From Salinivirga cyanobacteriivorans (GTDB lineage Bacteria > Bacteroidota > Bacteroidia > Bacteroidales > Salinivirgaceae), in contig NZ_CP013118.1 in the NCBI RefSeq assembly GCF_001443605.1, forward strand, positions 2,429,501-2,493,500: a stretch of 64,000 bases of DNA. Direction: 5' to 3'. The notes beneath the pieces are model-generated. The model saw nothing but the letters and a program-made list of their open reading frames with translations. It was not told the DNA's origin and did not search any database. Position numbers and translations under genes: made by a program. Positions 25,479-33,748 of this stretch are shown here, piece by piece; within the stretch, counting starts at the first letter, position 1; every line of letters begins with the position of its first letter.

Positions 25479-26345
25479 ATGAAAATACTACAGGACTACA
25501 ATTTATCAGTTGATGAGCATAAACTCAAAACCAACCTTGATAAAATCAAACAGGCAAGTAAAACACTACAAAACACAGAGGTATACAATCGTATTCTGAA
25601 TATTATTGATTTAACTACCCTAACGGAAATGGATAATGAATTGAAAATTCAGGATATGTGTGAAAAAGTAAATGACTTTAATACAAAATTTACACATATT
25701 TCAAACGTAGCGGCAATCTGTGTATACCCGTCAATGGTACCCTATGTAAAAAAGCATTTAAAAGCTGAAAAAATTAACATTGCCTCTGTTGGAGGCGGTT
25801 TTCCTGCTAGCCAAACATTTACGTTAATCAAAATTGACGAATGTAAAATGGCAGTAGATGCCGGTGCAAACGAAGTCGACATTGTAATTCCTGTCGGGGA
25901 GTTTTTAGCAGGTAACGACAACCTGGTTTTTGAAGAGACAAAAAAAATAAAAGCTGCTATTGGTAAGGCTCATTTAAAAGTTATTCTGGAAACAGGAGAT
26001 CTGAATGCTGAGCAAATACGCAAAGCATCATTACTGGCCATGGAAGCAGGTGCTGATTTTATTAAAACATCGACCGGAAAAGTAGCAGTATCGGCAACTC
26101 ACGAAGCTATGTACATTATGAGCGAAGCCATAAAAGATTACTATCAAAAAACAGGACGAAAAGTTGGGATTAAACCAGCAGGAGGCATTCGCGAAGTAGA
26201 TGATGCCCTGGTTTATTATTCGATTGTAGAGAAGGTACTGGGTGAAGATTGGCTGAACAATGAGTTATTTAGAATTGGTGCATCAAGTCTGGCTAATAAA
26301 GTTATACAAGCTATTGAAACAGATGAATCAATAAAATACTTTTAA
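25479..26345 (+). CDS. deoC: Deoxyribose-phosphate aldolase
   Basis: The 288-residue class I aldolase splits 2-deoxyribose-5-phosphate into glyceraldehyde-3-phosphate and acetaldehyde. The Schiff-base Lys is in DFIKTSTGKVAVSAT, with the supporting KPAGGIRE motif and the DAGANEVDIVIPVG strand. The length and the N-terminal helical extension fit the longer DeoC group. It begins 24 bases after the MazG-like gene and ends at a strong terminator. Confidence 0.95.
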   Translation: MKILQDYNLSVDEHKLKTNLDKIKQASKTLQNTEVYNRILNIIDLTTLTEMDNELKIQDMCEKVNDFNTKFTHISNVAAICVYPSMVPYVKKHLKAEKINIASVGGGFPASQTFTLIKIDECKMAVDAGANEVDIVIPVGEFLAGNDNLVFEETKKIKAAIGKAHLKVILETGDLNAEQIRKASLLAMEAGADFIKTSTGKVAVSATHEAMYIMSEAIKDYYQKTGRKVGIKPAGGIREVDDALVYYSIVEKVLGEDWLNNELFRIGASSLANKVIQAIETDESIKYF

Positions 26346-26399
26346 TCAACAAAATAATTCAGATCACATATTAATTTGATTTAACACTTATTGCACAAA

Positions 26400-26431
26400 G
26401 AAATAGCCGGAAAAATCCGGCTATTTCTTTT
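26400..26431 (+). terminator. Rho-independent terminator after deoC
   Basis: AAATAGCCGGA and TCCGGCTATTT form a perfect stem with a 3-base loop, followed by CTTTTTT. The stem also overlaps the stop region of the convergent atpZ gene. Confidence 0.85.
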
Positions 26432-26666
26432 TTATAAAATCTTTTATTGAATAATAAACACCTAATATCAAACCTACAAATAAACCTACGGCTAAAAAAA
26501 TTGGAGAAGTTTCGAGCCATTCGTCCAGTTCATATCCTCCCCAGGTAAACAAGCCTATTACAATTCCGGTTTGGAAAGCTATGCCCGAATACTTGGCATA
26601 GGACATATATGCAGGTTCTTTGTCTTTATTTTTTTCTGGTTTCTTCTCTGAGGTTGGTTTGTCCAT
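26421..26666 (-). CDS. AtpZ/AtpI-family F-ATPase accessory membrane protein
   Basis: The start is placed at 26666 (MDKPTSEKK), giving 81 residues. After a charged N-tail it has SYAKYSGIAFQTGIVIGLFTWGG, then YELDEWL, and a second helix PIFLAVGLFVGLILGVYYSIKDF. This is the AtpZ layout of two helices around a short loop. AtpZ/AtpI help assemble the c-ring or take up Mg for F1Fo ATPase. In this window no atpB or other ATPase genes follow; the terminator closes the run. It overlaps the bactofilin gene by about 40 bases. Confidence 0.75.
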   Translation of the reverse strand: MDKPTSEKKPEKNKDKEPAYMSYAKYSGIAFQTGIVIGLFTWGGYELDEWLETSPIFLAVGLFVGLILGVYYSIKDFIKKK

Positions 26667-27003
26667 CCATTTTACAATTACCATTTAACCTGGCTCCTGG
26701 CTCAATGCCCAATTGGTGTGTTATGATATCTCCTGTAATTTTTGAGCTGGACTTTAATGAAAGTAGTTGTCCTACTTCCACTTTTCCTTCTATTTGACCC
26801 TGCACATCACAGTTTTTGCAACTTATTTCGCCGTTTACACTACCTGTGGGGCCAACTACAACCTTACCTTTAGCCTGAAGGTTTCCCTGTAACTTTCCGT
26901 CAATGCGAATTTCGCCATTAGTTACAATATCTCCGGTGATTTGTGTTCCTTCGCATATTGTATTTACAGCATTTGAAGGCTGATTTGTAGTATTTTTTGA
27001 CAT
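26626..27003 (-). CDS. Bactofilin (polymer-forming cytoskeletal protein)
   Basis: The 125-residue protein is a single DUF583/bactofilin beta-helix: repeated short strands such as ITGDIVTNGEIRIDGKLQGNL, VVVGPTGSVNGEISCKNCDVQG and SSSKITGDIITHQLGIEPGA. Bactofilins self-assemble into non-polar filaments that scaffold cell-wall or morphology proteins. It follows fabH by 19 bases and precedes atpZ. Confidence 0.9.
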   Translation of the reverse strand: MSKNTTNQPSNAVNTICEGTQITGDIVTNGEIRIDGKLQGNLQAKGKVVVGPTGSVNGEISCKNCDVQGQIEGKVEVGQLLSLKSSSKITGDIITHQLGIEPGARLNGNCKMDGQTNLREETRKK

Positions 27004-27022
27004 ATTTGGTATATTTTCTTTA

Positions 27023-28021
27023 TTATTTTCCGTCGTAACCCCATTTTAAATACATAGATCCCCAGGTAAAACCTGCACCAAATGTAGCCAGAATGATGTT
27101 ATCACCTTTTTTCAACCTGGGCTCCCATTCCCATAAACATAACGGCAATGTGGCTGCTGTAGTATTTCCGTACCGCTGAATATTAATCATCACCTGCTCT
27201 CTTTCAATGCCCATGCGCTTTGCAGTAGCTTCAATAATACGCATATTGGCCTGATGTGGTACGAGCCAACTAAGTGTTTCAGGGGTAATGCCGTTGCGCT
27301 CCATCATTTCAACAGATACATCTGCCATTTTCGAAACCGCCCATTTAAATACGGGTTGCCCTTCCTGGTAAATAAAGTGTTCCCGCGCATCAACAGTTTC
27401 GTGCGATGCGGGTTTCACAGAACCTCCAGCTTTTTGATGCAGATGTACACGCCCTGATCCATCAGATTGCAATTTTGAATCAATTACACCTATATCTTCA
27501 GTTGTAGGTTCGATTAATACTGCCCCTGCAGCATCTCCAAAAATAGGAGAAGTTGAGCGATCCTGGTAATCAACTATGGATGACATTTTATCTGCTCCGA
27601 CAAGGATTGCTTTTTTGTATTTTCCGCTTTCAACAAATTTTGAGACAGTTTCCAGTCCATATAAAAAGCCTGAACATCCTGCATTCATATCAAAACTAAA
27701 AGCATTTTTTATACCTACTTTATCGCTTACAATATTTGCTGTTGCAGGAAATTGCATATCTGGAGTTACTGTAGGAGTTACAAGTAACTCAATTTCATCG
27801 GGATGCGTATTGGTTTTCTCAAGCAAAGCTTTAACTGCTTCTGCTGCTAAATCTGATGTTCCTTTGCCCTCGCCCTTAAGAATTCTACGTTCTTTAATTC
27901 CGATACGGGTCATGATCCATTCATCGGAAGTATCAACCATTTGGGCCAGTTCATCATTTGTTAGTTTATAATCCGGCACATAACCGGCTACACCAGTAAT
28001 TGTAGCATTAATTTTACTCAT
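27023..28021 (-). CDS. fabH: 3-oxoacyl-ACP synthase III
   Basis: The 332-residue enzyme starts fatty acid synthesis by condensing acyl-CoA with malonyl-ACP. The catalytic triad is Cys116 ([10 protein letters not shown]), His256 ([11 protein letters not shown]) and Asn286 ([10 protein letters not shown]). It overlaps plsX by 8 bases, within the conserved yceD-rpmF-plsX-fabH operon. Confidence 0.96.
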   Translation of the reverse strand: MSKINATITGVAGYVPDYKLTNDELAQMVDTSDEWIMTRIGIKERRILKGEGKGTSDLAAEAVKALLEKTNTHPDEIELLVTPTVTPDMQFPATANIVSDKVGIKNAFSFDMNAGCSGFLYGLETVSKFVESGKYKKAILVGADKMSSIVDYQDRSTSPIFGDAAGAVLIEPTTEDIGVIDSKLQSDGSGRVHLHQKAGGSVKPASHETVDAREHFIYQEGQPVFKWAVSKMADVSVEMMERNGITPETLSWLVPHQANMRIIEATAKRMGIEREQVMINIQRYGNTTAATLPLCLWEWEPRLKKGDNIILATFGAGFTWGSMYLKWGYDGK

Positions 28022-28961
28022 GACTCAAAAACTCTTTAATTTGTTGACTGATATTGGCCTTAATGACATCATGTGTATGAATAATCATATTTTTAAAGGC
28101 CGTTTCTTTAGAGACACCATGCCCGATAATAACTGGTTTATTAATGCCCAGCACAGGTGTACCACCATATTGATCAAAATTAAACCGATTAAAAAACGCA
28201 TCGTCAATATCGCGCTTTTTCATTAACCGGTAAACAGATTCGGCTTGTTTTAATACCACGTTTCCTGTGAAACCATCAGTTACTACCACATCAGCAGTTC
28301 CGTTTCGAAACAAGTCAGACCCTTCCATATTGCCGGTAAAGTTATATTGGGTTGCCTTAGACATGAGTCCATAAGCAGATTTTGCCAGTAATGATCCTTT
28401 GCCGGGCTCAGAACCCAGGTTCAATAACCCAACGGATGGATCCACCTTATGGCTGACGCCACTGGCATATATGGAACCAAGAATACCAAATTGATATAAA
28501 TTTTCGGGCTTGGTGTCCGGATAAATACCTACATCAAGTAATAAGCCATCGTTACCATCGATTCGTGGCAACGGCGACGAAATCGCGGGTCGCTCAATAC
28601 CTGGTACTGTTTTAATCATCGTCATTGAGCCAACCAACATAGCCCCGGTATTACCAGCACTGGCAAAACCATCGATTTCGCCTGCAGCCAACATTTTAAA
28701 ACCCCTGACGATATTACTGTCTTGCTTTTCCTGAAATGATTTTGAGGGATGATCATTCATTTCAATTACTGAGGTTGTAGCAACTACAGTAAACTTACTT
28801 ATATCGAAGCCATTTGCTTCACATACCTGATCAATACGCTCCTTATTTCCGAAAAGCATAATCTCGACGGAATCGTCAAGTAATTCGGAGGCTTCTATTA
28901 CGCCTTTGATTGCCCTGTCAGGGGCATAATCACCCCCCATTATATCAATACCTATAATCAC
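28014..28961 (-). CDS. plsX: Phosphate acyltransferase PlsX
   Basis: The 315-residue enzyme makes acyl-phosphate from acyl-ACP for phospholipid synthesis. It starts [18 protein letters not shown] and has [14 protein letters not shown] and [16 protein letters not shown], all PlsX hallmarks. It lies between rpmF and fabH with an 8-base overlap downstream. Confidence 0.96.
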   Translation of the reverse strand: MIIGIDIMGGDYAPDRAIKGVIEASELLDDSVEIMLFGNKERIDQVCEANGFDISKFTVVATTSVIEMNDHPSKSFQEKQDSNIVRGFKMLAAGEIDGFASAGNTGAMLVGSMTMIKTVPGIERPAISSPLPRIDGNDGLLLDVGIYPDTKPENLYQFGILGSIYASGVSHKVDPSVGLLNLGSEPGKGSLLAKSAYGLMSKATQYNFTGNMEGSDLFRNGTADVVVTDGFTGNVVLKQAESVYRLMKKRDIDDAFFNRFNFDQYGGTPVLGINKPVIIGHGVSKETAFKNMIIHTHDVIKANISQQIKEFLSHE

Positions 28962-28985
28962 TGGCTATCTATTTAAGCGTGAAAA

Positions 28986-29171
28986 TTACAAACTAATTTC
29001 CTTTTCTATAGCCTGACGACCACGGTAATAACCACATTCCGGGCAAACTCTGTGATACTGTACAGTAGCTCCACAATTTTGACATACACTAAGTTGTGGC
29101 TTCACCGCTTTGTAATGCGTTCTTCTTTTGTGTTTTCTTTGCTTTGATGTTCTACTCTTTGGATGTGCCAT
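28986..29171 (-). CDS. rpmF: 50S ribosomal protein L32
   Basis: The 61-residue protein begins MAHPKSRTSKQRKHKRRTHY, as L32 does, and keeps a four-Cys zinc ribbon CQNCGATVQYHRVCPECGYY. It lies 12 bases after the YceD gene and before plsX, the usual order. Confidence 0.97.
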   Translation of the reverse strand: MAHPKSRTSKQRKHKRRTHYKAVKPQLSVCQNCGATVQYHRVCPECGYYRGRQAIEKEISL

Positions 29172-29183
29172 TTTTTACTTAAT

Positions 29184-29699
29184 TTAAATTAAATCTTTTA
29201 ATCCATTCCATCGGGGATCAATATCCCCTCCTTTTTTCTTATTCTCTTCAATTCGCTCGATCATATCCTGATCACAATCTTCTTCATCTTCATGCACCCT
29301 TTGAATGGGTAAAGCGGTCATGATCATATCATAAAAATACTGGTCAAGCTCAATTTCTCCTTTTTCGGGCTCAAAGATAATGATGTTTATTTCATTATCC
29401 TGATTTTTCCCTGCCTCTTTTAATATTGCCGTTTCAGATAATTCAAAATTATAATTGAATTCAGACAGACACCTGTCACAGGTTAACGCTACGAAGCCCT
29501 TGATGGAAATATCCATTTCGGTTACATTGGGCCGTTTAAACAAAACAACCTCTGCCGAGGCTTTAGCTTGTTTTATTTCTTCTTCAGGGTATTGTTCGAA
29601 CAATTGATTGTCAATATCAAAATGGTATTGATTCTCATCCCCCGTGATTCCGTTTATCTGAATACGAAACAGCGCTTTATCTCCCTGCTTATCTCTCAT
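29184..29699 (-). CDS. yceD: YceD/DUF177 family protein
   Basis: The start is put at the ATG at 29699 (MRDKQGDKALF). A longer frame would need a TTG start at 29747 that sits inside the promoter element, and a purine-rich GGAAGGACGG precedes the ATG. The 171-residue product shows the DUF177 pattern: an ITGDENQYHFDID start, then VALTCDRCLSEFN (C-x2-C) and an acidic C-terminal half. YceD is linked to ribosome or 23S rRNA metabolism and is co-transcribed with rpmF across bacteria. Confidence 0.85.
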   Translation of the reverse strand: MRDKQGDKALFRIQINGITGDENQYHFDIDNQLFEQYPEEEIKQAKASAEVVLFKRPNVTEMDISIKGFVALTCDRCLSEFNYNFELSETAILKEAGKNQDNEINIIIFEPEKGEIELDQYFYDMIMTALPIQRVHEDEEDCDQDMIERIEENKKKGGDIDPRWNGLKDLI

Positions 29700-29744
29700 A
29701 AATCCGTCCTTCCGCTTTTCAGTTTTTCTTAAGGAAAATTCGTG

Positions 29745-29752
29745 CAAAATTA
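29745..29752 (-). promoter_or_regulatory. Bacteroidota -7 element of the yceD-rpmF-plsX-fabH operon
   Basis: On the minus strand this reads TAATTTTG, an exact TAnnTTTG match, about 45 bases before the chosen yceD ATG. Confidence 0.55.
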
Positions 29753-29878
29753 AAAAAACATATTATACTACACACAAAATTTCAGTATTTTATGCTTTTT
29801 CCTTAAAAAATTAAATAATTCATACGTATATTTCTAAATTTTAATGGTCATAACCTATCCCGCCAAAGGCGGATTGTA

Positions 29879-29944
29879 GCTCGCCATGATAACCCTAAAA
29901 TACGTCCCGTAGTTTTTTTAGAATCGTTATAATCTTGCGCGAGC
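29879..29944. repeat. Imperfect palindromic element, REP/MITE-like
   Basis: The outer arms GCTCGC and GCGAGC and the inner arms CTAAAA (29895-29900) and TTTTAG (29916-29921) pair across about 66 bases. Partly matching GATAAC/GTTAT lies between them. It is not close to any gene end on a strand that would make it a terminator. Confidence 0.4.
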
Positions 29945-30119
29945 CTCACTCCGCGGCGAGGTGGACCATGAAACAGTTCCTGTACTATAATCATAAAAAC
30001 GTTGTAAAATATTTATTTGCAAGGATTAAACCAAAACATAAAACCATGATTTATTTTGCTTTAACAAATTTACTGGCCCGGGTTTTGATTGCCAGTATTC
30101 AATAATAATTGTATTATTA

Positions 30120-30127
30120 TATATTTG
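30120..30127 (+). promoter_or_regulatory. Bacteroidota -7 element (TATATTTG)
   Basis: An exact TAnnTTTG match ends 20 bases before the PepSY gene start. Confidence 0.5.
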
Positions 30128-30147
30128 TGCACACACAATTTTTTTAA

Positions 30148-30720
30148 ATGAATCGTAGCAGCCAGGCCAAACTTATTAGAATTTTCAGAAAAATTCATCG
30201 CATATCGGGATTAAATCTTGTAATTTTTATTTTAGTAATTGCCATTTCCGGTATCTTGCTCGGGTGGAAAAAAAACAGTAACGGATACATTCTACCTCCA
30301 ACACAGAAAGGGACTACTACGGAGGTTTCGAACTGGTTAAGCTTCGACTCTTTAAAAACCATAGCCTGCCAGACAATGTTCGACAGTGTGGGGCCCGCAT
30401 TGCCGGTAAAAATTAATAAAATAGATGCCCGGCCCGACAAAGGTGTTGTGAAATTCGTTTTTGACGGGCATTACAAAGGAATTCAACTTGATGCTGCTAC
30501 GGGAGAGGTATTGCAGGTAGCCACGCGAAGAAGCGACCTTATTGAGAATATTCATGATGGCTCTGTGCTTGACAAAGCTTTTGGTACAGGGAGTGGAATT
30601 ATTAAAATAATTTACACATCAATAATGGGTGTTAGCCTTGTGGCTTTTTCAATTACAGGTCTCTGGATATGGTACGGACCAAAGAAAATAAAAAACAGAA
30701 AAAGGGCGCGCAAAAAATAA
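30148..30720 (+). CDS. PepSY-associated transmembrane protein
   Basis: The 190-residue protein has a membrane helix near 20-42 (HRISGLNLVIFILVIAISGILLGW). A periplasmic PepSY-like segment follows (KFVFDGHYKGIQLDAATGEVLQVATR), then a second helix near 155-175 ending GLWIWYGPKK. This is a short version of the PepSY_TM proteins often linked to iron or siderophore reductases, which usually have four helices. No TonB receptor is adjacent. The basic tail is cytoplasmic. Exact role is unknown. Confidence 0.8.
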   Translation: MNRSSQAKLIRIFRKIHRISGLNLVIFILVIAISGILLGWKKNSNGYILPPTQKGTTTEVSNWLSFDSLKTIACQTMFDSVGPALPVKINKIDARPDKGVVKFVFDGHYKGIQLDAATGEVLQVATRRSDLIENIHDGSVLDKAFGTGSGIIKIIYTSIMGVSLVAFSITGLWIWYGPKKIKNRKRARKK

Positions 30721-30881
30721 TCGTCGTCTTTTTCCTATGAGCGTTTCGCAAATAAATACTATTCTCTTCGATTCCTGAATGCGAACCTGCAATGCGACTC
30801 AATGAACCCTGGTAGTGATCAAAATTATGGGATAATCATCTTGCGGTTCCGGAGGCCATTGAGTGGCTGGTGTAATATAAA

Positions 30882-30936
30882 GCGGGAATTGAGATGGCCG
30901 CAAAACAAAAAAAACACAGAGATAACTTGCAGGGTT
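30882..30936. repeat. Direct repeat copy A of the tRNA-Ala downstream region
   Basis: These 55 bases match 31628-31682 at 47 positions. Copy B contains the tRNA-Ala terminator; copy A has no tRNA beside it. Mismatches cluster in the A-run and in the stem. Confidence 0.7.
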
Positions 30937-31085
30937 TTTTACTGTTTTGTGCAATGGGCACTCAAACTGCAGAATGCATTAGTATGGAAAGTTCTATTTT
31001 TACTTACGATCTTTAATTTTACTTTTTTTGCTACAGGTCAAAAAAAGTAAATAAAAAAAACCCGCCGCTTACAGAAAATTGCTAT

Positions 31086-31185
31086 AAACCTGGTCATTAT
31101 GGCTAAAGTTTACGAACTCACACCGATTTTTTTTGAAAAATCGGTGCTCAAACAGCGCAAACTTTGACGCCATAATAACAAGGTT
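31086..31185. repeat. 100-base imperfect palindrome, REP/MITE-like
   Basis: AAACCTGGTCATTATGGC at the left pairs with GCCATAATAACAAGGTTT at the right with two mismatches, followed by AAAGTTTACG/GCAAACTTT arms. A central perfect hairpin CACCGATTTTTT...AAAAATCGGTG sits inside. No transposase is present. Confidence 0.6.
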
Positions 31186-31627
31186 TTCTTAACGCATTTT
31201 TCTTCATGCGGCTAGCTGGCATACTTTTCCTTGCTGGTCAACGACAAGACCCAAGGTGGGTTGGCCAGACCAAATTACTCATAAACTTGTGAGGGCTAAA
31301 GCCATTGGCGGGCTGGCGCAGGAATGTGTATTCTACTCGAATTAATCCATTGAATAAAGCGGGGTCAATGGCGAAGCCCTCATGAACAGATAGATGAATA
31401 ACCGCAACTTGGTCTTGATTTCCGCCAATTGTCGGACAGGTTTTGATCCTTTTGATCAAGGAAAGGGATAAGAGAAATCATTCATCACGGATGCCCGGAT
31501 TTATGCATCACAGTTTAATTCTATTTAGCGAAATGGGACGGGCGATCCACAACACAAATCAAAACTCACAACAGGCTGATAATTAGCAGTAAATTTTTAG
31601 GGCGTCGATGTGGTGCACAAAACAGGA

Positions 31628-31682
31628 GCGGGAATCAAGATGGCCGCAAAACAAAAACCCCACAGTGATAATCTGCAGGGTT
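31628..31682. repeat. Direct repeat copy B (beside tRNA-Ala)
   Basis: This copy directly follows the 3' end of tRNA-Ala and includes its terminator hairpin. It is 47/55 identical to 30882-30936. Confidence 0.7.
31653..31682 (-). terminator. tRNA-Ala terminator
   Basis: On the minus strand CCCTGCAG and CTGTGGGG pair (with G-U pairs) around ATTATCA, followed by TTTTT, starting six bases after the tRNA 3' end. Confidence 0.7.
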
Positions 31683-31687
31683 GCTTG

Positions 31688-31761
31688 TGGAGAATAGCGG
31701 AGTCGAACCGCTGACCTCTTGACTGCCAGTCAAGCGCTCTAGCCAACTGAGCTAATTCCCC
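31688..31761 (-). tRNA. tRNA-Ala (anticodon GGC)
   Basis: The minus strand gives a 74-base cloverleaf. The acceptor arms GGGGAAT/ATTCTCC contain the G3-U70 pair that marks alanine tRNAs. The D-arm is AGCTCAGTTGGCTAGAGC, the anticodon arm CTTGA-CTGGCAG-TCAAG gives anticodon GGC, and the T-arm has GGTTCGACTCC. The CCA end is not encoded. Confidence 0.95.
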
Positions 31762-31790
31762 AATTGGAATTGAAATGCAAAACTAATAAA

Positions 31791-32402
31791 CTATTTTATT
31801 GTAGCAAATTTATATTCCAGATTTTTAAAATGGTCTAATACCAGGGGTAATGCATACTCCAGGTTTTTAAATGCTTTCATAGAATCGTGAAAAACAATTA
31901 TTGACCCGTCTTTATATTTAGAAAGCACATTTACCAGACATCGTTCACCGGAAATTTTGCGATTAAAATCATAAGAGAGTACATCCCAGAATACAATATT
32001 AAATTGCTTTTTAAGATATTTGAGTTGTACTGGAGTTATTTTTCCATATGGTGGCCTGAACAAATGACTTTTGATAAAACGGTTACCCAGCTGTATATCT
32101 TCAATATATTTATTGAATCCGAGCTTCCACCCACTCACATGACTATATGTATGGTTACCAACCTGGTGCCCTTCATCAAGGATACGTTGATAGAGGTATT
32201 GATTTTTTTCTACATTTTTTCCAATAAGGAAAAACGTAGCTTTGGCATTATATTGTTTAAGAAGATCGAGCAACCAGGGTGTCGTTTCAGGAACGGGCCC
32301 GTCGTCAAAAGTTAAGAAAATTTCCTTAGTCCTATCCGGATAGCTCCAGGTAGTGGTAGGCATTATTTTCTCTGCTATATTGGCTGTTTTAAAATTAAAC
32401 AT
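31791..32402 (-). CDS. Polysaccharide deacetylase (NodB fold, CE4)
   Basis: The 203-residue protein has the CE4 motifs in order: motif 1 FLTFDDGP near residue 30, then KATFFLIGKN, motif 2 HQVGNHTYSH (metal His pair) near 76-85, motif 3 FRPPYGK near 115-121, and a VFHDS motif near 170. Such enzymes remove acetyl groups from peptidoglycan, chitin-like or exopolysaccharide sugars. No signal peptide is obvious at this start, and the short N-terminus leaves localisation open. It has a promoter element 20 bases upstream. Confidence 0.92.
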   Translation of the reverse strand: MFNFKTANIAEKIMPTTTWSYPDRTKEIFLTFDDGPVPETTPWLLDLLKQYNAKATFFLIGKNVEKNQYLYQRILDEGHQVGNHTYSHVSGWKLGFNKYIEDIQLGNRFIKSHLFRPPYGKITPVQLKYLKKQFNIVFWDVLSYDFNRKISGERCLVNVLSKYKDGSIIVFHDSMKAFKNLEYALPLVLDHFKNLEYKFATIK

Positions 32403-32422
32403 GGCAACGGGTTAAATCGGAA

Positions 32423-32430
32423 CAAAATTA
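32423..32430 (-). promoter_or_regulatory. Bacteroidota -7 element of the deacetylase gene
   Basis: On the minus strand this reads TAATTTTG, an exact TAnnTTTG match, 20 bases before the ATG at 32402. Confidence 0.5.
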
Positions 32431-32456
32431 GTTTTTTTAATTTTTTTAAAAAAAGA

Positions 32457-32488
32457 TTTTGTGCGTGAAAAAAAATAATATACTTTTG
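32457..32488 (+). promoter_or_regulatory. Bacteroidota promoter of tRNA-Gln
   Basis: TTTTG (32457-32461) and TACTTTTG (32481-32488) are separated by 19 bases, matching the -33/-7 consensus and spacing. The -7 ends 15 bases before the mature tRNA, a good distance for a stable RNA promoter. This is the clearest promoter in the window. Confidence 0.75.
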
Positions 32489-32503
32489 CAACCACGTTAT
32501 GGA

Positions 32504-32575
32504 TGACCCATGGTGTAATTGGCAACACAGCTGGTTTTGGTCCAGCCGTTAGAGGTTCGAGTCCTCTTGGGTCAA
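32504..32575 (+). tRNA. tRNA-Gln (anticodon TTG)
   Basis: The 72-base cloverleaf has acceptor arms TGACCCA/TGGGTCA starting with the U1-A72 pair usual in Gln tRNA. The anticodon arm GCTGG-TTTTGGT-CCAGC gives TTG, and the T-arm contains GGTTCGAGTCC. CCA is not encoded. A terminator follows directly. Confidence 0.96.
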
Positions 32576-32581
32576 CAAAGA

Positions 32582-32612
32582 AAGGCTTCGGATGTTCGAA
32601 GCCTTTTTTTTT
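32582..32612 (+). terminator. Rho-independent terminator after tRNA-Gln
   Basis: AAGGCTTCG and CGAAGCCTT form a perfect 9-bp stem with a GATGTT loop and a long T-run. Confidence 0.88.
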
Positions 32613-32644
32613 TAAAAGATCTTTCATTTTAACGCACTTAGCAA

Positions 32645-33584
32645 ATGGATTGTTTCATCCATGCAGCGCCTTTACAGGGACTAACAGATTACAAATTTCG
32701 AAATGTGTTTGCTCAGTTATTTAGCGGTGTCGACTATTTTTATGCGCCTTACATACGGTTAAGCAGCAAGAAGGAGATAAAAAAAGCCAATCTCAGAGAT
32801 ATCAACCCGAAGCACAATGTTGGATATACCCTGATTCCACAGGTGTTGACCAATAATTCCGATGATTTCCTTAAGGTTGCCAAATACATTGAAGAAACCG
32901 GATATAAAGAGCTGAACTGGAATCTGGGCTGCCCCTATCCCATGGTTACGAAAAAAGGAATGGGTGCAGGTATGTTGAATAATCCGGACGCCATTGTAAA
33001 TTTACTTGAGCGGGTATGTAGTACCACGAACGTGCAACTATCAGTTAAAATGAGACTTGGTAATGAATTGCCAGGCAATATATTATAAATACTGCCTCTG
33101 TTAAATGATTTTCCAATTAAAAACAATATTATTCATCCTAGAATTGGTAAGCAACTTTACAAAGGGGCAGTCGATTTAGATACATTTGAAAAATGCCTCA
33201 ATTTAACGCGGCATGAGATTATTTATAATGGCGATATTACAGGCATTGAAGATTATAAAAAATTAAAGACCCGTTTTCCGGATATTAATCATTGGATGAT
33301 AGGTAGAGGATTAATTGCCAACCCGCTTTTACCAGAAATGATTAAGAAAAATACAGGTCAGTTCCCGCAAAATCGTTTTGAACTATTAAAAAAATTCCAT
33401 GATTTGTTGTTATATGAATTTAAGCAATCGCTTTCGGGTGATGCTCATATTATAATGAAAATGAGATCTTAATGGGATTATTGGATAAATAATTTTCCCG
33501 AAAGTAGAAAAGTATATAAAAAAATCTAAATCCTTATTGGATTACCATGCAGCTGTGCGACAGTTCTTTGCCGGGATGTTTTAA
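32645..33584 (+). pseudogene. dus: tRNA-dihydrouridine synthase pseudogene
   Basis: The first 147 codons encode a good Dus N-terminus: HAAPLQGLTDYKFRN, APYIRLS, and NWNLGCPYP with catalytic Cys96. An in-frame TAA at 33086-33088 interrupts it. The same frame then continues with IHPRIGKQLYKG, IIYNGDITGIEDY and NHWMIGRGLIANPLL, all Dus motifs, until a second TAA at 33470-33472. WDYWINNFPESRKVYKKI follows, to a third stop at 33527. The last part (LLDYHAAVRQFFAGMF) is in another frame. So there are at least two nonsense changes and one frameshift. Protein motifs remain clear, so decay looks recent. The N-terminal fragment alone lacks half the TIM barrel. Confidence 0.88.
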
Positions 33585-33748
33585 TAGTTTATTTAAACAC
33601 CCAGGCTGGTTTATAATATTAACAGATACGCATTATCAGGCCTTATCGTCAAACCTTAGGGAATAGAAATCGTTTGAATTTATTTGATTAAAAATAAGAG
33701 ACAGACCTACTGGTTGAGGGCCGTCAAATGCAGACTAAATTTCAAATT

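Larger units (their letters stand above)
29753..30147. other. Intergenic stretch with nested palindromes
   Basis: About 400 bases lie between the divergent yceD and PepSY genes. It contains CCGCCAAAGGCGG and a larger imperfect palindrome with GCTCGC (29879-29884) and GCGAGC (29939-29944) ends and CTAAAA/TTTTAG inner arms. No coding frame was seen. Confidence 0.5.
30721..31687. other. Gene-poor stretch of decayed sequence
   Basis: Nearly 970 bases show no convincing gene. Two short frames (82 and 73 codons) have no family resemblance and overlap repeats. The stretch holds a 100-base palindrome, and a 55-base sequence that is repeated beside tRNA-Ala. It looks like the residue of past rearrangement at the tRNA locus. 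Confidence 0.55.

Noticed and set aside
30802-31050. 82-codon frame on the plus strand
   Set aside because: It overlaps a repeat copy of the tRNA-Ala terminator region, has no family resemblance and an odd composition; likely a chance frame.
31238-31459. 73-codon minus-strand frame containing KFMSNLVWPTHLG
   Set aside because: It has no start context or domain and lies in decayed sequence; it could be a scrap of an old gene but I cannot support it as a gene.
33086-33088. Simple frameshift in dus
   Set aside because: The downstream motifs are in the same frame as the upstream part, so the first break is a nonsense change, not a shift; the shift occurs only near 33527.
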